Assembly: GCF_001758785.1 (NCBI RefSeq)
Contig: NZ_LROM01000090.1
Coordinates: forward strand, 248,001 to 312,000
Reading direction: 5' to 3'
DNA: 64,000 bases
Source: Duganella phyllosphaerae
Lineage (GTDB): Bacteria > Pseudomonadota > Gammaproteobacteria > Burkholderiales > Burkholderiaceae_D
Part shown: positions 23,749 to 33,556 of the stretch, piece after piece
How positions within the stretch are numbered: the stretch's first letter is position 1
Layout of the letters: each line of letters starts with the position of its first letter
Notes under the pieces: model-generated
Databases searched by the model: none
Told to the model about the DNA's origin: nothing
What the model saw: only the letters and a program-made list of their open reading frames with translations
Program-made: the position numbers and the translations under genes

Positions 23749-25908
23749 ATGCATAAGACACTGATCGCGCTCGCCATCCTGAGCACCACCGCCGCAGCCC
23801 ACGCCGACGAAGGCATGTGGATGCCACAACAGCTGCCACAAGTAGCCAACCAACTGAAAGCGGCCGGCCTGGCGCTCGATCCCGCCGCGCTGACCAAGCT
23901 GACCGAGTTCCCGATGGGCGCCATCGTCAGCCTGGGCGGCTGCTCGGCGTCGTTCGTCTCGCCGCAAGGCCTGGTCGCCACCAATCACCACTGCGTCTAT
24001 GGCAGCGTGGCCCACAACTCCACGCCCGAGCGCGACCTGCTGGCCAACGGTTTCCTGGCCAAGACCCTGGGCGAGGAACTGCCGGCCGCGCCCGGCAGCC
24101 GCATCTTCGTCACCAAGGCCGTGACCGACGTCAGCCAGCAGGTGATCACGCCAGCCGTCGCCAGGTTGAACGGCAAAGCCCGCCTCGATGCGATCGAGAA
24201 AAACACCAAGACCATCCAGGCCGAGTGCGAAAAAGACGCCGGCCACCGCTGCACCGTGTCGTCGTTCTACGGCGGCCTCGAGTTCTACCTGATCAAGCAA
24301 CTGGAAATCCGCGACGTGCGCCTGGTGCACGCGCCGCCTGCAGGCGTGGGCAAGTTCGGTGGCGACACCGACAACTGGATGTGGCCGCGCCACACCGGCG
24401 ACTACGGTTTCTACCGCGCCTACGTCAGCAAGGATGGCAAGGCCGCCGACTTCAGCAAGGACAACGTGCCGTACGTGCCGCAGCACTTCCTGAAACTGGC
24501 CAAGGAAGGCAGCAAGGAAGGCGACTTCGTCATGGTACTGGGCTACCCGGGCCGCACCAACCGCCACCGCCTGCCATCGGAAGTGGCCTACACCTTCGAC
24601 TGGAGCTACCCGGCGTTCGTCAAATCGTCGGCCGAGAGCCTGGCGATCATTGCCGAGACCACCAAGGACAACAAGGACACCGCGCTCAAGTACGCGTCGC
24701 AAGTGGCCGGCATCAACAACTACTACAAGAACCGCCAGGGCATGCTGGACTCGTACGCCGGCAGCGACATGCTGGCGCGCAAGACCGCCGAGCATGAAGC
24801 GCTGAAGCAGTGGATCAGCGCCGACGCCGCCCGCAAGAAGGCATACGGCGCCGACATCGCTACCGTGGAAAAGCTGATCGCCGAGCGCGACGCCGAGACC
24901 AAGCGCGACTACTTCCTGTCGTCGTCGAAACCGCGCCTGCTCAACACCGCGCGCATGTTGTACCGCCTGGCTAACGAAAACGCCAAGCCGGACACCGAGC
25001 GCAAGTCCGGCTACCAGGTTCGCGACGTGCCACGCATCAAGGCTAGCGTGGCCGCGCTGGTGCGCAACTACGATGAAAAAGTCGACAAGGCCCTGGTACT
25101 GAACAGCCTGGCCAAGTACGCCGCGCAACCGGTCGCCCAGCGCAACGCCGCTTTCGACAAGGTGATGGGCATCAAGGACGGCATGGACAAGGCCGGCCTG
25201 CAGGCGGCACTGGACAAGATCTACGCCGGCAGCAAGCTTGGCGACGCTGCCACCCGCACCGCCTGGATCGACAAGAAACCGGCCGACTTCAAGGCCAGCG
25301 ACGACAGCTTCATCCAGGCTGCCGTGGCGCTGTACGGCCCGGACCTGAGGGAGGAAGCGAAGGAAGAAGAACTGGCCGGCAAGCTGCAAGAGTCCTACGC
25401 CAACTACATGAAGGCAAAAATCGCCTACATGAACAGCAAGGGCCAGGCCGTGTATCCGGACGCCAACAGCACCCTGCGCGTGACGTTCGGCCAGATCGCC
25501 GGCCGCCAGCCGGGTTCTGACGGCACCGACTGGAAAGCGTTCACCACCGTTGCCGGCGTCGCCGCCAAGGCCACCGGCACCGGCGAGTTCAATGCGCCGA
25601 AAGCGCAGCTCGATGCGATCAAGGCCAAGGACTTCGGCAAGTATGTCGACCCGGCGTTGAAATCGGTACCGGTCGCCTACCTGGCCACGCTCGACATCAC
25701 CGGCGGCAACTCCGGTTCGGCTGCGCTCAACAGCAAGGGTGAATGGATCGGCCTGGCGTTCGACGGCACGCTCGACTCGATCATTTCGGACTGGGATTTC
25801 AACAAGGCGATGACGCGTTCGATCCAGGTCGACCTGCGCTACATCCTGTGGAACATGAAGCACGTGGACCACGCCGATAACCTGCTCAAGGAAATGAACG
25901 CCGAATAA
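23749..25908 (+). CDS. S46 family dipeptidyl-peptidase (DPP7-like)
   Basis: 719 residues with a signal peptide (cleavage near AHADEG). The chymotrypsin-like core has the catalytic His in VATNHHCVYG (residues 80-81) and the nucleophile S655 in TGGNSGSAALN. The GDTDNWMWPRHTGDYGFYRAYV block, which holds the catalytic Asp and the N-terminal amine site, is intact. The residue 18 positions after Ser is Gly (FDG, G673). DPP11 enzymes, specific for acidic P1 residues, have Arg there, so this is more like DPP7 with a hydrophobic P1 preference. It should remove dipeptides from oligopeptides in the periplasm. It stands alone with its own terminator. Confidence 0.93.
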   Translation: MHKTLIALAILSTTAAAHADEGMWMPQQLPQVANQLKAAGLALDPAALTKLTEFPMGAIVSLGGCSASFVSPQGLVATNHHCVYGSVAHNSTPERDLLANGFLAKTLGEELPAAPGSRIFVTKAVTDVSQQVITPAVARLNGKARLDAIEKNTKTIQAECEKDAGHRCTVSSFYGGLEFYLIKQLEIRDVRLVHAPPAGVGKFGGDTDNWMWPRHTGDYGFYRAYVSKDGKAADFSKDNVPYVPQHFLKLAKEGSKEGDFVMVLGYPGRTNRHRLPSEVAYTFDWSYPAFVKSSAESLAIIAETTKDNKDTALKYASQVAGINNYYKNRQGMLDSYAGSDMLARKTAEHEALKQWISADAARKKAYGADIATVEKLIAERDAETKRDYFLSSSKPRLLNTARMLYRLANENAKPDTERKSGYQVRDVPRIKASVAALVRNYDEKVDKALVLNSLAKYAAQPVAQRNAAFDKVMGIKDGMDKAGLQAALDKIYAGSKLGDAATRTAWIDKKPADFKASDDSFIQAAVALYGPDLREEAKEEELAGKLQESYANYMKAKIAYMNSKGQAVYPDANSTLRVTFGQIAGRQPGSDGTDWKAFTTVAGVAAKATGTGEFNAPKAQLDAIKAKDFGKYVDPALKSVPVAYLATLDITGGNSGSAALNSKGEWIGLAFDGTLDSIISDWDFNKAMTRSIQVDLRYILWNMKHVDHADNLLKEMNAE

Positions 25909-25925
25909 GCGCTTCTGCTCTCTCG

Positions 25926-25952
25926 AAAACCACGCTGCGGCGTGGTTTTTTT
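25926..25952 (+). terminator. Rho-independent terminator after the S46 peptidase
   Basis: AACCACG and CGTGGTT pair around a six-base loop and are followed by seven T. It lies immediately before the end of the opposing GAF regulator gene. Confidence 0.85.
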
Positions 25953-25961
25953 ATGACTGTT

Positions 25962-26690
25962 TTATCGCTGCTGCCTGATTTCACGGCAGGCGATGCCACC
26001 GAGCTCACGCAGCGCACGCGCCTGCTGGCCAGTCAGGCGGCGCGGCTCGGTATCGATCACGCACAGCGAACCGAGCTTGAAGCCATCCGCATCAATCAGC
26101 GGCACGCCGGCATAAAAGCGGATATGCGGCGCGCCGGTGACCAGCGGGTTGTCGCGAAAACGCGGATCGTCGAGCGTGTCGGTCACGAAGAACAAATCGT
26201 CCTGGGCAATCGTGTAATTGCAAAACGCCCAGTCGCGCGGGGTGCCCGTCAACGCCACGCCCTGGCGCGATAAAAACAGCTGCTGCGACTGCGTGAGCAA
26301 GGTCAGCAGAGCGATCGGCGCTGTCGTGACCGTGGCCGCCAGCCAGGTCAGCGGGTCGAAGATCGGGCCGATCGCGCGCTCCCGCAATCCAGACCGGTCC
26401 ACCGCTGCCAGCCGCTGCGCCTCGGCAGGCGTCAGCGCGGCGCCACTGAGCGGGACCACCTCTGGTTCGCCGGCGTCATGCGCCAGGCGTTGTTGCAAGC
26501 GCCGCACCGACGACAGCTGCACACGGCGATGACCGCCAGGCGTCTTCCAGGACGGCAAATTGCCGTTTTCCATCCACAGTTGTGCAGTCGAGATGGAAAT
26601 GCCCAATAGCGCAGCCACGCCTTTGCTGGTCAGGATCGAGTCTTGGTCGGTATCGGCTGGGGTGCCGGGAGCGGAAAGTGTGATGGCCAT
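25962..26690 (-). CDS. Regulator with excisionase/MerR-type helix-turn-helix and GAF domain
   Basis: 242 residues from the ATG at 26688-26690. A longer frame to 26756 would use TTG and has no ribosome site, though a site for the chosen ATG is also weak. The N-terminal DNA-binding domain reads LTSKGVAALLGISISTAQLWMENGNLPSWKTPGGHRRV, the winged-helix pattern of excisionase and MerR proteins. A GAF domain from about 90 onwards (DWAFCNYTIAQDDLFFVTDTLDDPRF, FYAGVPLIDADGFKLGSLCVID) should bind a small ligand or chromophore. Target genes are unknown. It is divergent from the chemoreceptor gene at 26839. Confidence 0.8.
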   Translation of the reverse strand: MAITLSAPGTPADTDQDSILTSKGVAALLGISISTAQLWMENGNLPSWKTPGGHRRVQLSSVRRLQQRLAHDAGEPEVVPLSGAALTPAEAQRLAAVDRSGLRERAIGPIFDPLTWLAATVTTAPIALLTLLTQSQQLFLSRQGVALTGTPRDWAFCNYTIAQDDLFFVTDTLDDPRFRDNPLVTGAPHIRFYAGVPLIDADGFKLGSLCVIDTEPRRLTGQQARALRELGGIACREIRQQR

Positions 26691-26838
26691 TCCGGACTGT
26701 AGCGCAATCACTGTGGTGTAACAAGAACTCAATCTCGCAAAAATTAATGAATTCAATAGAAAAATGTGACGAATTCATTTTATGATGCTATAGTGCAACC
26801 CTAATTAACCTTGTATCATCAATTTTCGTAAGGCAATC

Positions 26839-28491
26839 ATGCTGTCCAATATCAAAATCAAGCACCTGGTGATTGCCGCGTTGGCAGCACTGATGACCGT
26901 CATCGTGCTCATCGGAAGCTATGGCATCTATGCAGCCGACCGCTCTGTCGCGCTGATCAACGACGTCACGCTGGCCGACCAGGCCCGCGCCGGCGAGCGC
27001 AACGCCATCCGGCTCGACATGGAAACCAACCGCAGCCAGATCCTGCAGGCGCTGCAACACAACACCGAATTCGAATGGGCCAAGCTGCACGACCACGAGC
27101 TGAGCGTGCACTGGGGCGTGATCGATGCGGCCAGCGCGCGCATCACCGAGCGCTGGACGCGGTATCTCGACAGCATCGACAACGCCGAACAGAAAGCCCT
27201 GGCGCAAGAGTGGTACCGCACGAGCGATGGCCTGGGCGTGGCGCATATTGCCGCTGCCGTCGCTGCCATCAAGAACGGCGACTGGGACGATGCCGAGCTG
27301 GTGCTCATCAAGAAAATCAACCCCACCTACCGCGTCGGTGACGTGGCCCTGGCAGCGCTGAAAAAATTCAGCGACGAGCGCGCCGAAGCCAACCACGACA
27401 TCGTGCAGGACAGCCTGTCCACCATGCGTTACAGCACGATTGCGGCACTGCTGCTGGGCGCCGCGCTGGCGCTGGCCGTCGGCTACCTGCTGATCAGGGC
27501 GATTGCCCAGCCGCTGCAACAGGCCATGGCAATTGCCGAGCGGGTGGCGGCAGGCGACCTGCGTGGCGACGCCACCATTCATAGCACCAACGAAATCGGC
27601 ACCTTGCTGACCGCGCTCGACACGATGAAGGACAACCTGGCCGGCATCGTCGCCGAAGTGCGCGGCAGTACCAGCCACATGGCCAGCGCCTCGGCGCAGA
27701 TTGCCGCCGGCAACCACGACCTGTCGCAGCGCTCGGCAGAACAGGCCGCCTCGCTCGAGGAAACCTCGTCGTCGATGGAGGAAATGACCGCTACCGTCAA
27801 GCAGAATGCCGACAGTGCGCGCCAGGCCAACACGCTGGCGCTGTCGGCCTCCGAAGTGGCGGTCAAGGGCGGTGTGCTGGTGGCGCAGGTGGTCGATACC
27901 ATGGGCTCGATCAGCGCCTCGTCGAACAAGATTGCCGACATCATCGGCGTGATCAACAGCATTGCGTTCCAGACCAATATCCTGGCGCTCAACGCCGCCG
28001 TGGAAGCGGCGCGCGCTGGCGAACAGGGGCGCGGATTTGCCGTGGTGGCGTCGGAAGTGCGCAACCTGGCGCAACGCTCGGCGGCGGCGGCACAGGAAAT
28101 CAAAGTGCTGATCGAAGACTCGGTGCAAAAAGTGGGCAGCGGCGCCAAGCTGGTGAACCAGACCGGCGCGACCATGCAGGAAATCGTCGGCAGCGTGCAG
28201 CGCGTGACCGGCATCATGGGCGAGATCACCGGCGCCAGCCAGGAGCAGGCTACCGGCCTCGACCAGATTCGCGCCGCCATCGTGCAAATGGACGGATTGA
28301 CCCAGCAGAACATGGCGCTGGTGGAAGAAGCCAGTGCTGCAGCCGATTCCCTGCACGAACAGGCGCAAGGCCTGGAGACGGTCGTCAGCGTGTTTCAACT
28401 CGACGGCGTGAAGCAGGCGCCGACGCCAGTGGCGGCGACGCTGAGGCCCCGCACGCAGCGCCGGTCCGGTCTGCAGTTGCAACTGGGTTGA
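26839..28491 (+). CDS. Methyl-accepting chemotaxis protein
   Basis: 550 residues. The first membrane helix is at about 10-32, followed by a four-helix-bundle periplasmic sensor of about 160 residues ([24 protein letters not shown]) and a second helix at about 192-213. HAMP ([22 protein letters not shown]) and the methyl-accepting coiled coil follow. The kinase-binding tip, [20 protein letters not shown] through [15 protein letters not shown], is complete. The C-terminus is Pro/Arg-rich and has no CheR-binding NWETF pentapeptide. It reports a periplasmic ligand to CheA/CheW. The ligand is unknown, and no che genes are nearby. Confidence 0.95.
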   Translation: MLSNIKIKHLVIAALAALMTVIVLIGSYGIYAADRSVALINDVTLADQARAGERNAIRLDMETNRSQILQALQHNTEFEWAKLHDHELSVHWGVIDAASARITERWTRYLDSIDNAEQKALAQEWYRTSDGLGVAHIAAAVAAIKNGDWDDAELVLIKKINPTYRVGDVALAALKKFSDERAEANHDIVQDSLSTMRYSTIAALLLGAALALAVGYLLIRAIAQPLQQAMAIAERVAAGDLRGDATIHSTNEIGTLLTALDTMKDNLAGIVAEVRGSTSHMASASAQIAAGNHDLSQRSAEQAASLEETSSSMEEMTATVKQNADSARQANTLALSASEVAVKGGVLVAQVVDTMGSISASSNKIADIIGVINSIAFQTNILALNAAVEAARAGEQGRGFAVVASEVRNLAQRSAAAAQEIKVLIEDSVQKVGSGAKLVNQTGATMQEIVGSVQRVTGIMGEITGASQEQATGLDQIRAAIVQMDGLTQQNMALVEEASAAADSLHEQAQGLETVVSVFQLDGVKQAPTPVAATLRPRTQRRSGLQLQLG

Positions 28492-28562
28492 CTGGACTGA
28501 CTGGCCCGGGTGTATGGCCTGCGGCGTGCCTGCATGCACCTTGCCGGTCTGCCCGCAGCAGT

Positions 28563-29603
28563 TCAGGTTGCCGTGCGTACCCTGCCGTATGTGGTCGCCG
28601 GTAACGGCGTATCGGCCACGCCGATTTGCTCCTTATGTTCGCGCAACCAGGCCTCGGCTGCGGACACGCCCGCTTCATGCAAGTGCAGCAGGAAACCGAG
28701 CTCGCCATTGAGCTTGCTCGAGATACTGTAGTCGGCCAGCATGTCGATGCCGCTGATCAGGTGCAGGCGCGGGCGATCGAACGCCATCGTGTCGCCCCGC
28801 TCTTCCAGCGGCACACCCTGGCCGTGCTGCAGGGCGGCGATCTCGCGCAAAAAGCTCATGTTGAAGGCGATTTCATTGGTGCGATTGGCGATGTCGGCCA
28901 CGCTGCGCGGCGCCCGGCTGCGCGAGACGGGGTTGTTCTGGACCACCAGGATATCGCGCGCGCCGTGCTCGAGAAACGGCGCCAGCGGCGGGTTGGCCAC
29001 GAAGCTGCCATCCCAGTAGCTCTCGCCGTCCACCTCGACAGCGGCAAACACCGTGGGCAGGCAGGCCGAGGCCAGTACCCGTTGCGGGTCGAGCTCCTCC
29101 CTGGTAAACATGCGGCCGGCACCGGTGCGCACATTGGTAGCCGCTATAAATAATTGCAGCTCGGTGCAGGCGCGCACGCGCTCGAAGTCCACCATGGCGG
29201 TGAGGAAGTTGCGCAGCGGATTTTGCGTGAGCGGCGCCTCCCATACCGGGCCGTGGAACGCTGCGCCCATTTCCAGCAGGTGATAGATGGGTGAATGTTC
29301 GAGCGTCCAGCTGCCGGTCAGGCGATCGAACGGCGTGCGCTGCAGCGGGCTGAACGTCATGGTCTGCCCCAGCGTGGTCCAGTAGCGGCGCAAGGCGGCC
29401 TGCGCGCCGCGCCGGCCGCCGCCATGGGCATAACCATCGGCCAGCACCACGGCGTTGATGGCGCCCGAGCTGCTGCCGCTGATCTTGTCGAACACCAGGT
29501 CGTCTTCATCGAGCAGGCGGTCGAGTACACCCCAGGTGAAGGCCCCGTACGTGCCCGCGCCTTGCAGGCCGAGGCTGACGGTCTTGCGGAGCGGCGTCGT
29601 CAT
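28563..29603 (-). CDS. Patatin-like phospholipase
   Basis: 346 residues. The Ser-Asp dyad is visible: the elbow GSSSG at 43-47 (S45) and Asp in YWDGS (D198). The oxyanion segment GLQGAGTYGAFTWGVLDRLL is near the N-terminus. No signal peptide is visible, so the protein should be cytoplasmic or exported by a non-Sec route. It probably hydrolyses acyl esters of phospholipids. It converges on the chemoreceptor gene. The small membrane protein gene ending at 29613 lies nine bases upstream of its start, so the two are probably cotranscribed. Confidence 0.88.
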   Translation of the reverse strand: MTTPLRKTVSLGLQGAGTYGAFTWGVLDRLLDEDDLVFDKISGSSSGAINAVVLADGYAHGGGRRGAQAALRRYWTTLGQTMTFSPLQRTPFDRLTGSWTLEHSPIYHLLEMGAAFHGPVWEAPLTQNPLRNFLTAMVDFERVRACTELQLFIAATNVRTGAGRMFTREELDPQRVLASACLPTVFAAVEVDGESYWDGSFVANPPLAPFLEHGARDILVVQNNPVSRSRAPRSVADIANRTNEIAFNMSFLREIAALQHGQGVPLEERGDTMAFDRPRLHLISGIDMLADYSISSKLNGELGFLLHLHEAGVSAAEAWLREHKEQIGVADTPLPATTYGRVRTAT

Positions 29604-29612
29604 GCGCGGCCC

Positions 29613-30101
29613 TTACGACAAACCGGCGCCATCGTCATGGCGATGGTTGAGCCAGGCGCCAGCAGCCAGGCCAACGCCGAACGCCACGTACACCCACGCC
29701 AGCGAGCTGCGCGAGACGCGCTGCTCGAAGCCGGGCTGGAATCTTTTAGGCGTGAGCTTGTAGTCGACAACGCAGGCCACGGCAGTGGCTGCCGCCGACG
29801 CCGCCACCGTGGCGGCCGGCGATTTCTTCCCCAGCACGCGGCCGGCCAGTTGCTCGAAGATGCTGCCCCAGAAATGTGAGCTGGCGTGGTGGATGCCGTA
29901 GCCGACCAGCGTATATTTCAAGGTGGGCCGGTCCTGCTCGAAGGCGCGGTCGCCCCACAGCCAATGGCTGATGGCGTTGGCGCCCGCGAACGGGCTGCCA
30001 GCCTCCTTCTTCGAGAACAGCGCCAGTACCGCCGTGGACGCCAAACTGGCCAACAAGCCCGGCGCCATGCCCTTGCCAACAATAACTTTCCAGTTATCCA
30101 T
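29613..30101 (-). CDS. Small membrane protein of unknown function
   Basis: 162 residues from the ATG at 30099-30101, with GGGAG six bases upstream; the longer frame to 30173 lacks a site. Hydrophobic stretches lie at about 12-28 (APGLLASLASTAVLALF), 95-115 (ATVAASAAATAVACVVDY) and 133-152 (LAWVYVAFGVGLAAGAWL). Between the first two is a soluble loop with GANAISHWLWGDRAFEQDRPTLKY and GIHHASSHFWGSIFEQL, which is rich in His and Trp. I do not recognise the family with certainty. It is nine bases upstream of the patatin gene and likely works with or is cotranscribed with it. Confidence 0.75.
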   Translation of the reverse strand: MDNWKVIVGKGMAPGLLASLASTAVLALFSKKEAGSPFAGANAISHWLWGDRAFEQDRPTLKYTLVGYGIHHASSHFWGSIFEQLAGRVLGKKSPAATVAASAAATAVACVVDYKLTPKRFQPGFEQRVSRSSLAWVYVAFGVGLAAGAWLNHRHDDGAGLS

Positions 30102-30259
30102 AACGTCTCCCGAGTGCGTTAATCGATACGCCAGCCTATCCAAAAATTCGGCATCACGGCGCACCCCTCCCAAAAGGCTGGCGCGCGCCCTGTGGCGGTG
30201 GGGATCGGTTACAGTAAGCGGTCTGTTTTTCCCCTATCGACCCACCTACTGGAGTTCAC

Positions 30260-30826
30260 ATGCCCGCCAAGAAAATCGCTGTCATCATCGGCAGCCTGCG
30301 CAAAGATTCGATCAACCGCAAATTTGCCCACGAAGTCATTGCCCTGGCGCCCGAATCGCTGAACCTGGAAATCGTCGAGATCGGCGAACTCGCCATCTAT
30401 AACCAGGACCTGGAAGAAAACGGCGCGGTGCCGCCGCAGGCCTGGACCCAGTTCCGCGAGCGCATGCAGGAGTTCGAAGGCGTGCTGTTCTTCACCCCGG
30501 AATACAACCGCTCCACCACCGCCGCCCTGAAGAACGCGCTCGACGTCGGCTCGCGTCCTTACGGCAGCAGCGTGTGGACCGGCAAGCCGGCCGGCGTGGT
30601 CAGCATCACCCCTGGTGCGACCGGTGCCTTTGGCGCCAACCACCACCTGCGCCAGTCGCTGGTGTTCCTCGACATGCCGGTGCTGCAACAGCCGGAAATG
30701 TACATCGGCAGCGCCGCCAAGCTGCTCGGCGATGACGGCAAGGTCAACAACGAAGACACCAAAAAATTCCTGAAGAAATTCATCGATACCTACGCCGTGT
30801 GGGTCGAGACCAACGCCAAAAAATAA
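30260..30826 (+). CDS. NADPH-dependent FMN reductase (ChrR/quinone reductase type)
   Basis: 188 residues of the flavodoxin-like FMN reductase family. The FMN phosphate-binding loop is IIGSLRKDSINRKFA. The second flavin contact is FTPEYNRSTTAALKNALD, with PEYN characteristic of the group, and TPGATGAFGANHHLRQSL follows. Related enzymes reduce quinones, chromate or azo dyes with NAD(P)H by two-electron steps, limiting radical formation. It is a single-gene unit with a GGAG site before the ATG. Its stop abuts the opposing gene at 30827. Confidence 0.9.
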   Translation: MPAKKIAVIIGSLRKDSINRKFAHEVIALAPESLNLEIVEIGELAIYNQDLEENGAVPPQAWTQFRERMQEFEGVLFFTPEYNRSTTAALKNALDVGSRPYGSSVWTGKPAGVVSITPGATGAFGANHHLRQSLVFLDMPVLQQPEMYIGSAAKLLGDDGKVNNEDTKKFLKKFIDTYAVWVETNAKK

Positions 30827-31579
30827 TCAGCGCCTGATGGCGGTAAACGCGTAGCCGGCACGGGTGAGTACCGTCGGCGCCAGTTGGCGCTGCTGGTGCC
30901 CCGGTTGCAGGGGCAGCAGGCGCGGCGCCGGTTCTGCCGGCACCGGCAGCAACGCCAGGTCCGCCCCCGGCAGCCGCGCCGGCAGCGCCTCGAGTTCCGC
31001 GTCTTCAAGCGGCGTGCAGCTGATATACACCCGGTACGACGTCCGCCCCGCCCCCAGCTCCAGCACGAAACCCGCAATTTGCGCCATCCCAGGGGGCCCC
31101 GGCATGGCCGTCACGCGCAGCAATGCCTTGCCCTTGCGCAGGTGTAGCACATCCCAGGTGTGCATCGGATAGAAGCGCGGTCCCGGCGGCACGGGAGTGC
31201 CATCGACTGGCGCGGGCAACAGCACGTTCAGGCCATGGAGCGCTGCCAGCGGCGCCAGGCCGCTGTAGCGCCCCGTCAACGCCGGGCTCATGACCAGCAG
31301 GTCGGCCTGCGGCCAGTCACCGACGGCTGCGGCGCTGTAAGCTTCCGCGTCCGCACCCACGGTAAGGATGCGCAGGCCATCGTAGCGGATCAGCGTCAGC
31401 CCCTTGCCGACCAGTTCCAGCCGGCCCTGCTGCGCCTTGCCCGAGCCGCCCTGCCAACCTTTGCCGGTCATGATGTCCACCGTGTAGCGCGGCCCGATCT
31501 GCGCCAGCCCCAGCCGGCATCCCAGCGCCAGCACCAGCGCTACCGCGATACCCGCGGCCATCCCGGTCTTGTTTCGCAT
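30827..31579 (-). CDS. Exported protein resembling a metallo-beta-lactamase fold without metal ligands
   Basis: 250 residues from the second of two tandem ATG codons, chosen for its spacing to the GGAGG site. A signal peptide or anchor is present (GIAVALVLALGCRLGLAQ). The body follows the UlaG-like MBL order: LTLIRYDGLRILTVGADAEA, ADLLVMSPALTGRYSGLAPL, LHLRKGKALLRVTAMPGPPG, YRVYISCTPLEDAELEALP, DLALLPVP. Where active members have HxHxDH and GD, this one has SPALTGRYSG and ISCTP, so the metal site appears lost. Function unknown; possibly a binding protein. The assignment is by pattern and needs a structure prediction. Confidence 0.55.
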   Translation of the reverse strand: MRNKTGMAAGIAVALVLALGCRLGLAQIGPRYTVDIMTGKGWQGGSGKAQQGRLELVGKGLTLIRYDGLRILTVGADAEAYSAAAVGDWPQADLLVMSPALTGRYSGLAPLAALHGLNVLLPAPVDGTPVPPGPRFYPMHTWDVLHLRKGKALLRVTAMPGPPGMAQIAGFVLELGAGRTSYRVYISCTPLEDAELEALPARLPGADLALLPVPAEPAPRLLPLQPGHQQRQLAPTVLTRAGYAFTAIRR

Positions 31580-31751
31580 CATCGCCTCCTCCCTGTGTAC
31601 AGGGTCCCAGTACACCATCGATGACGATTATTTTCCTTAATGCAACTCAAGCGAGGCCCGGCAAGCGCTCAAAAAACGGGCAGCAATGATACAATTGTCG
31701 CCCTTGAAACGTGCCGGCAAGCTCACAAGGCACACCGCACGCACCGCCAAC

Positions 31752-33464
31752 ATGCCTCCTGAGAACCAGACCGCCATGCACCCAGAAATGCCGACACCCT
31801 ACGAACAGGGCAATCAAAACCAGACCACCTTGCACAGCGAATGCATCGCCTTCTACGAGCAACTGGCGCAGCGCTTCCCGCAAGTGCTGCGTTTTGAGCA
31901 GATCGGCACGTCCGATGGCGGCGTGCCGATCCACGCCGGCGTGGTCAGCGCCGACGGCGTATTCGACCGCCACCTGATCAAGGCGCAGGGCCGCCCGGTG
32001 TTCTTCAACAACAATGGCATCCACCCCGGCGAACCCGAGGGCGTCGATGCCTGCATGGCCATCGTGCGCGACCTGTGCTTCGATGCCGACAAGCTGGCCG
32101 CGCTGGGCACCACCGTGCTGCTGTTCGTGCCGCTGTATAACGTCGATGGCGCCCTCAACCGCGCCAACACCTCGCGCGTGAACCAGGATGGCCCCGAACA
32201 GTTCGGCTTCCGTGGCAACAGCCGCCACCTGGACCTGAACCGCGACTTCATCAAGTGCGACACCCTCAACGCCCAGCTGTTCAACCAGCTGGTGAGCACC
32301 TGGGACCCGGACGTGATGGTCGATACCCACACTTCCAACGGCGCCGACTACCCGTACACGATGACCCTGATCCACACCCAGGCCGACAAGCTCGGCTATG
32401 GCCTGGGCCCATTCCTGCGCGACACCATGCTGCCGCACATCTACGCACAGATGGCAGCCAAGGGCTGGCCTACCTGCCCGTACGTCAACCCGGTGCACGA
32501 CACGCCCGACGACGGCATTGCCGAATTTCTGGAAGTGCCGCGCTTTTCCACCGGCTTCGCCGCCCTGCACCACGTGATCGGCTTCATGCCGGAGACCCAT
32601 ATGCTCAAGCCGTTCAAGGACCGCTACGAGTCGATGCGCGCGCTGCTGGACGTGACCATGGCCTTCACCACCGCGCACGGTGAGCGGATCATCAAGCTGC
32701 GCGCCGATGCCCGCGAGCAGGCCGCCAACGCCAGCGAATGGACCGTCAACTGGAAGATGGACGAAGCCAACCCCTCGACCTTCCGCTTCAACGGTTACGC
32801 GGCCAAGCGCAGTCCCAGCCTGCTGGGCAACTACCAGCGCCTGTCGTACGACCGCACCCAGCCGTGGGAAAAGGACATCGCCTACTACAACAGCTTCGTG
32901 CCAGCGGCCACCGTGCGCGCCCCCAAAGGCTATATCGTGCCGCAAGCGTGGCGCGAAGCGATCGAGCGCCTGAAGTGGAACGGCGTGGAAATGGCGCCAT
33001 TCGACGAGGCCGCCACCATCGAGGCGCAGTACTATCACATCGTCTCGGTCACCTCGCGCCCCAACGCCTACGAAGGCCATCTGTACCACGACGCGGTCGA
33101 GCTCGAAGCGCGCACCGGCAGCTTCACGGTACAGGCCGGCGACTGGTTCATTCCGCTCAAGCAGCACAACGCCCGCTACGCGGTAGAAACGCTCGAACCG
33201 CTGGGCCACGACTCGTTCTTCCGCTGGGGCTTCTTCAACAGCGTGCTGGAAAAGAAGGAAGCGTACTCGGACTACGTGTTCGAAGACCTGGCGCTGGACA
33301 TGCTCGAGACCGAGCCTGAATTGAAAGCCAAGTTCGACGCATGGAAGGCGGCCAACCCGGCGCTGCTGTCGCAACAGGATGCGGTACTGGGCTTTATCTT
33401 CGAACACGGCCAACGCCACGCGGAGCCGGAGTGGCGCCGCTACCCGGTGTTGTCGGTCTTCTAA
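31752..33464 (+). CDS. M14 family zinc carboxypeptidase
   Basis: About 570 residues from the ATG at 31752; the ATG at 31776 is also possible. The frame reaches back to 31686, but a TACAAT -10-like element at 31690-31695 makes that start unlikely. Zn ligands are H91 and E94 in NNGIHPGEPEG and H193 in VDTHTSNG. The segment NSRHLDLNRDF holds the substrate carboxylate-binding Asn/Arg motif. No signal peptide is visible. The long C-terminal part (about 300 residues) has several Trp/Tyr-rich segments and no domain I recognise. It probably removes C-terminal residues or processes peptides. Confidence 0.82.
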   Translation: MPPENQTAMHPEMPTPYEQGNQNQTTLHSECIAFYEQLAQRFPQVLRFEQIGTSDGGVPIHAGVVSADGVFDRHLIKAQGRPVFFNNNGIHPGEPEGVDACMAIVRDLCFDADKLAALGTTVLLFVPLYNVDGALNRANTSRVNQDGPEQFGFRGNSRHLDLNRDFIKCDTLNAQLFNQLVSTWDPDVMVDTHTSNGADYPYTMTLIHTQADKLGYGLGPFLRDTMLPHIYAQMAAKGWPTCPYVNPVHDTPDDGIAEFLEVPRFSTGFAALHHVIGFMPETHMLKPFKDRYESMRALLDVTMAFTTAHGERIIKLRADAREQAANASEWTVNWKMDEANPSTFRFNGYAAKRSPSLLGNYQRLSYDRTQPWEKDIAYYNSFVPAATVRAPKGYIVPQAWREAIERLKWNGVEMAPFDEAATIEAQYYHIVSVTSRPNAYEGHLYHDAVELEARTGSFTVQAGDWFIPLKQHNARYAVETLEPLGHDSFFRWGFFNSVLEKKEAYSDYVFEDLALDMLETEPELKAKFDAWKAANPALLSQQDAVLGFIFEHGQRHAEPEWRRYPVLSVF

Positions 33465-33556
33465 AGCCGCATAAAGTTTGCGTTTTTCCGATGCACGCAG
33501 CGGCGATCCCGCCGCGTGCATCTTGTCGCTTGTTTCGCCGCCCACAAGGTCACCGC

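Noticed and set aside
23494..25872. 792-codon frame antisense to the S46 peptidase
   Set aside because: The peptidase is complete with its catalytic residues; the antisense frame is a shadow.
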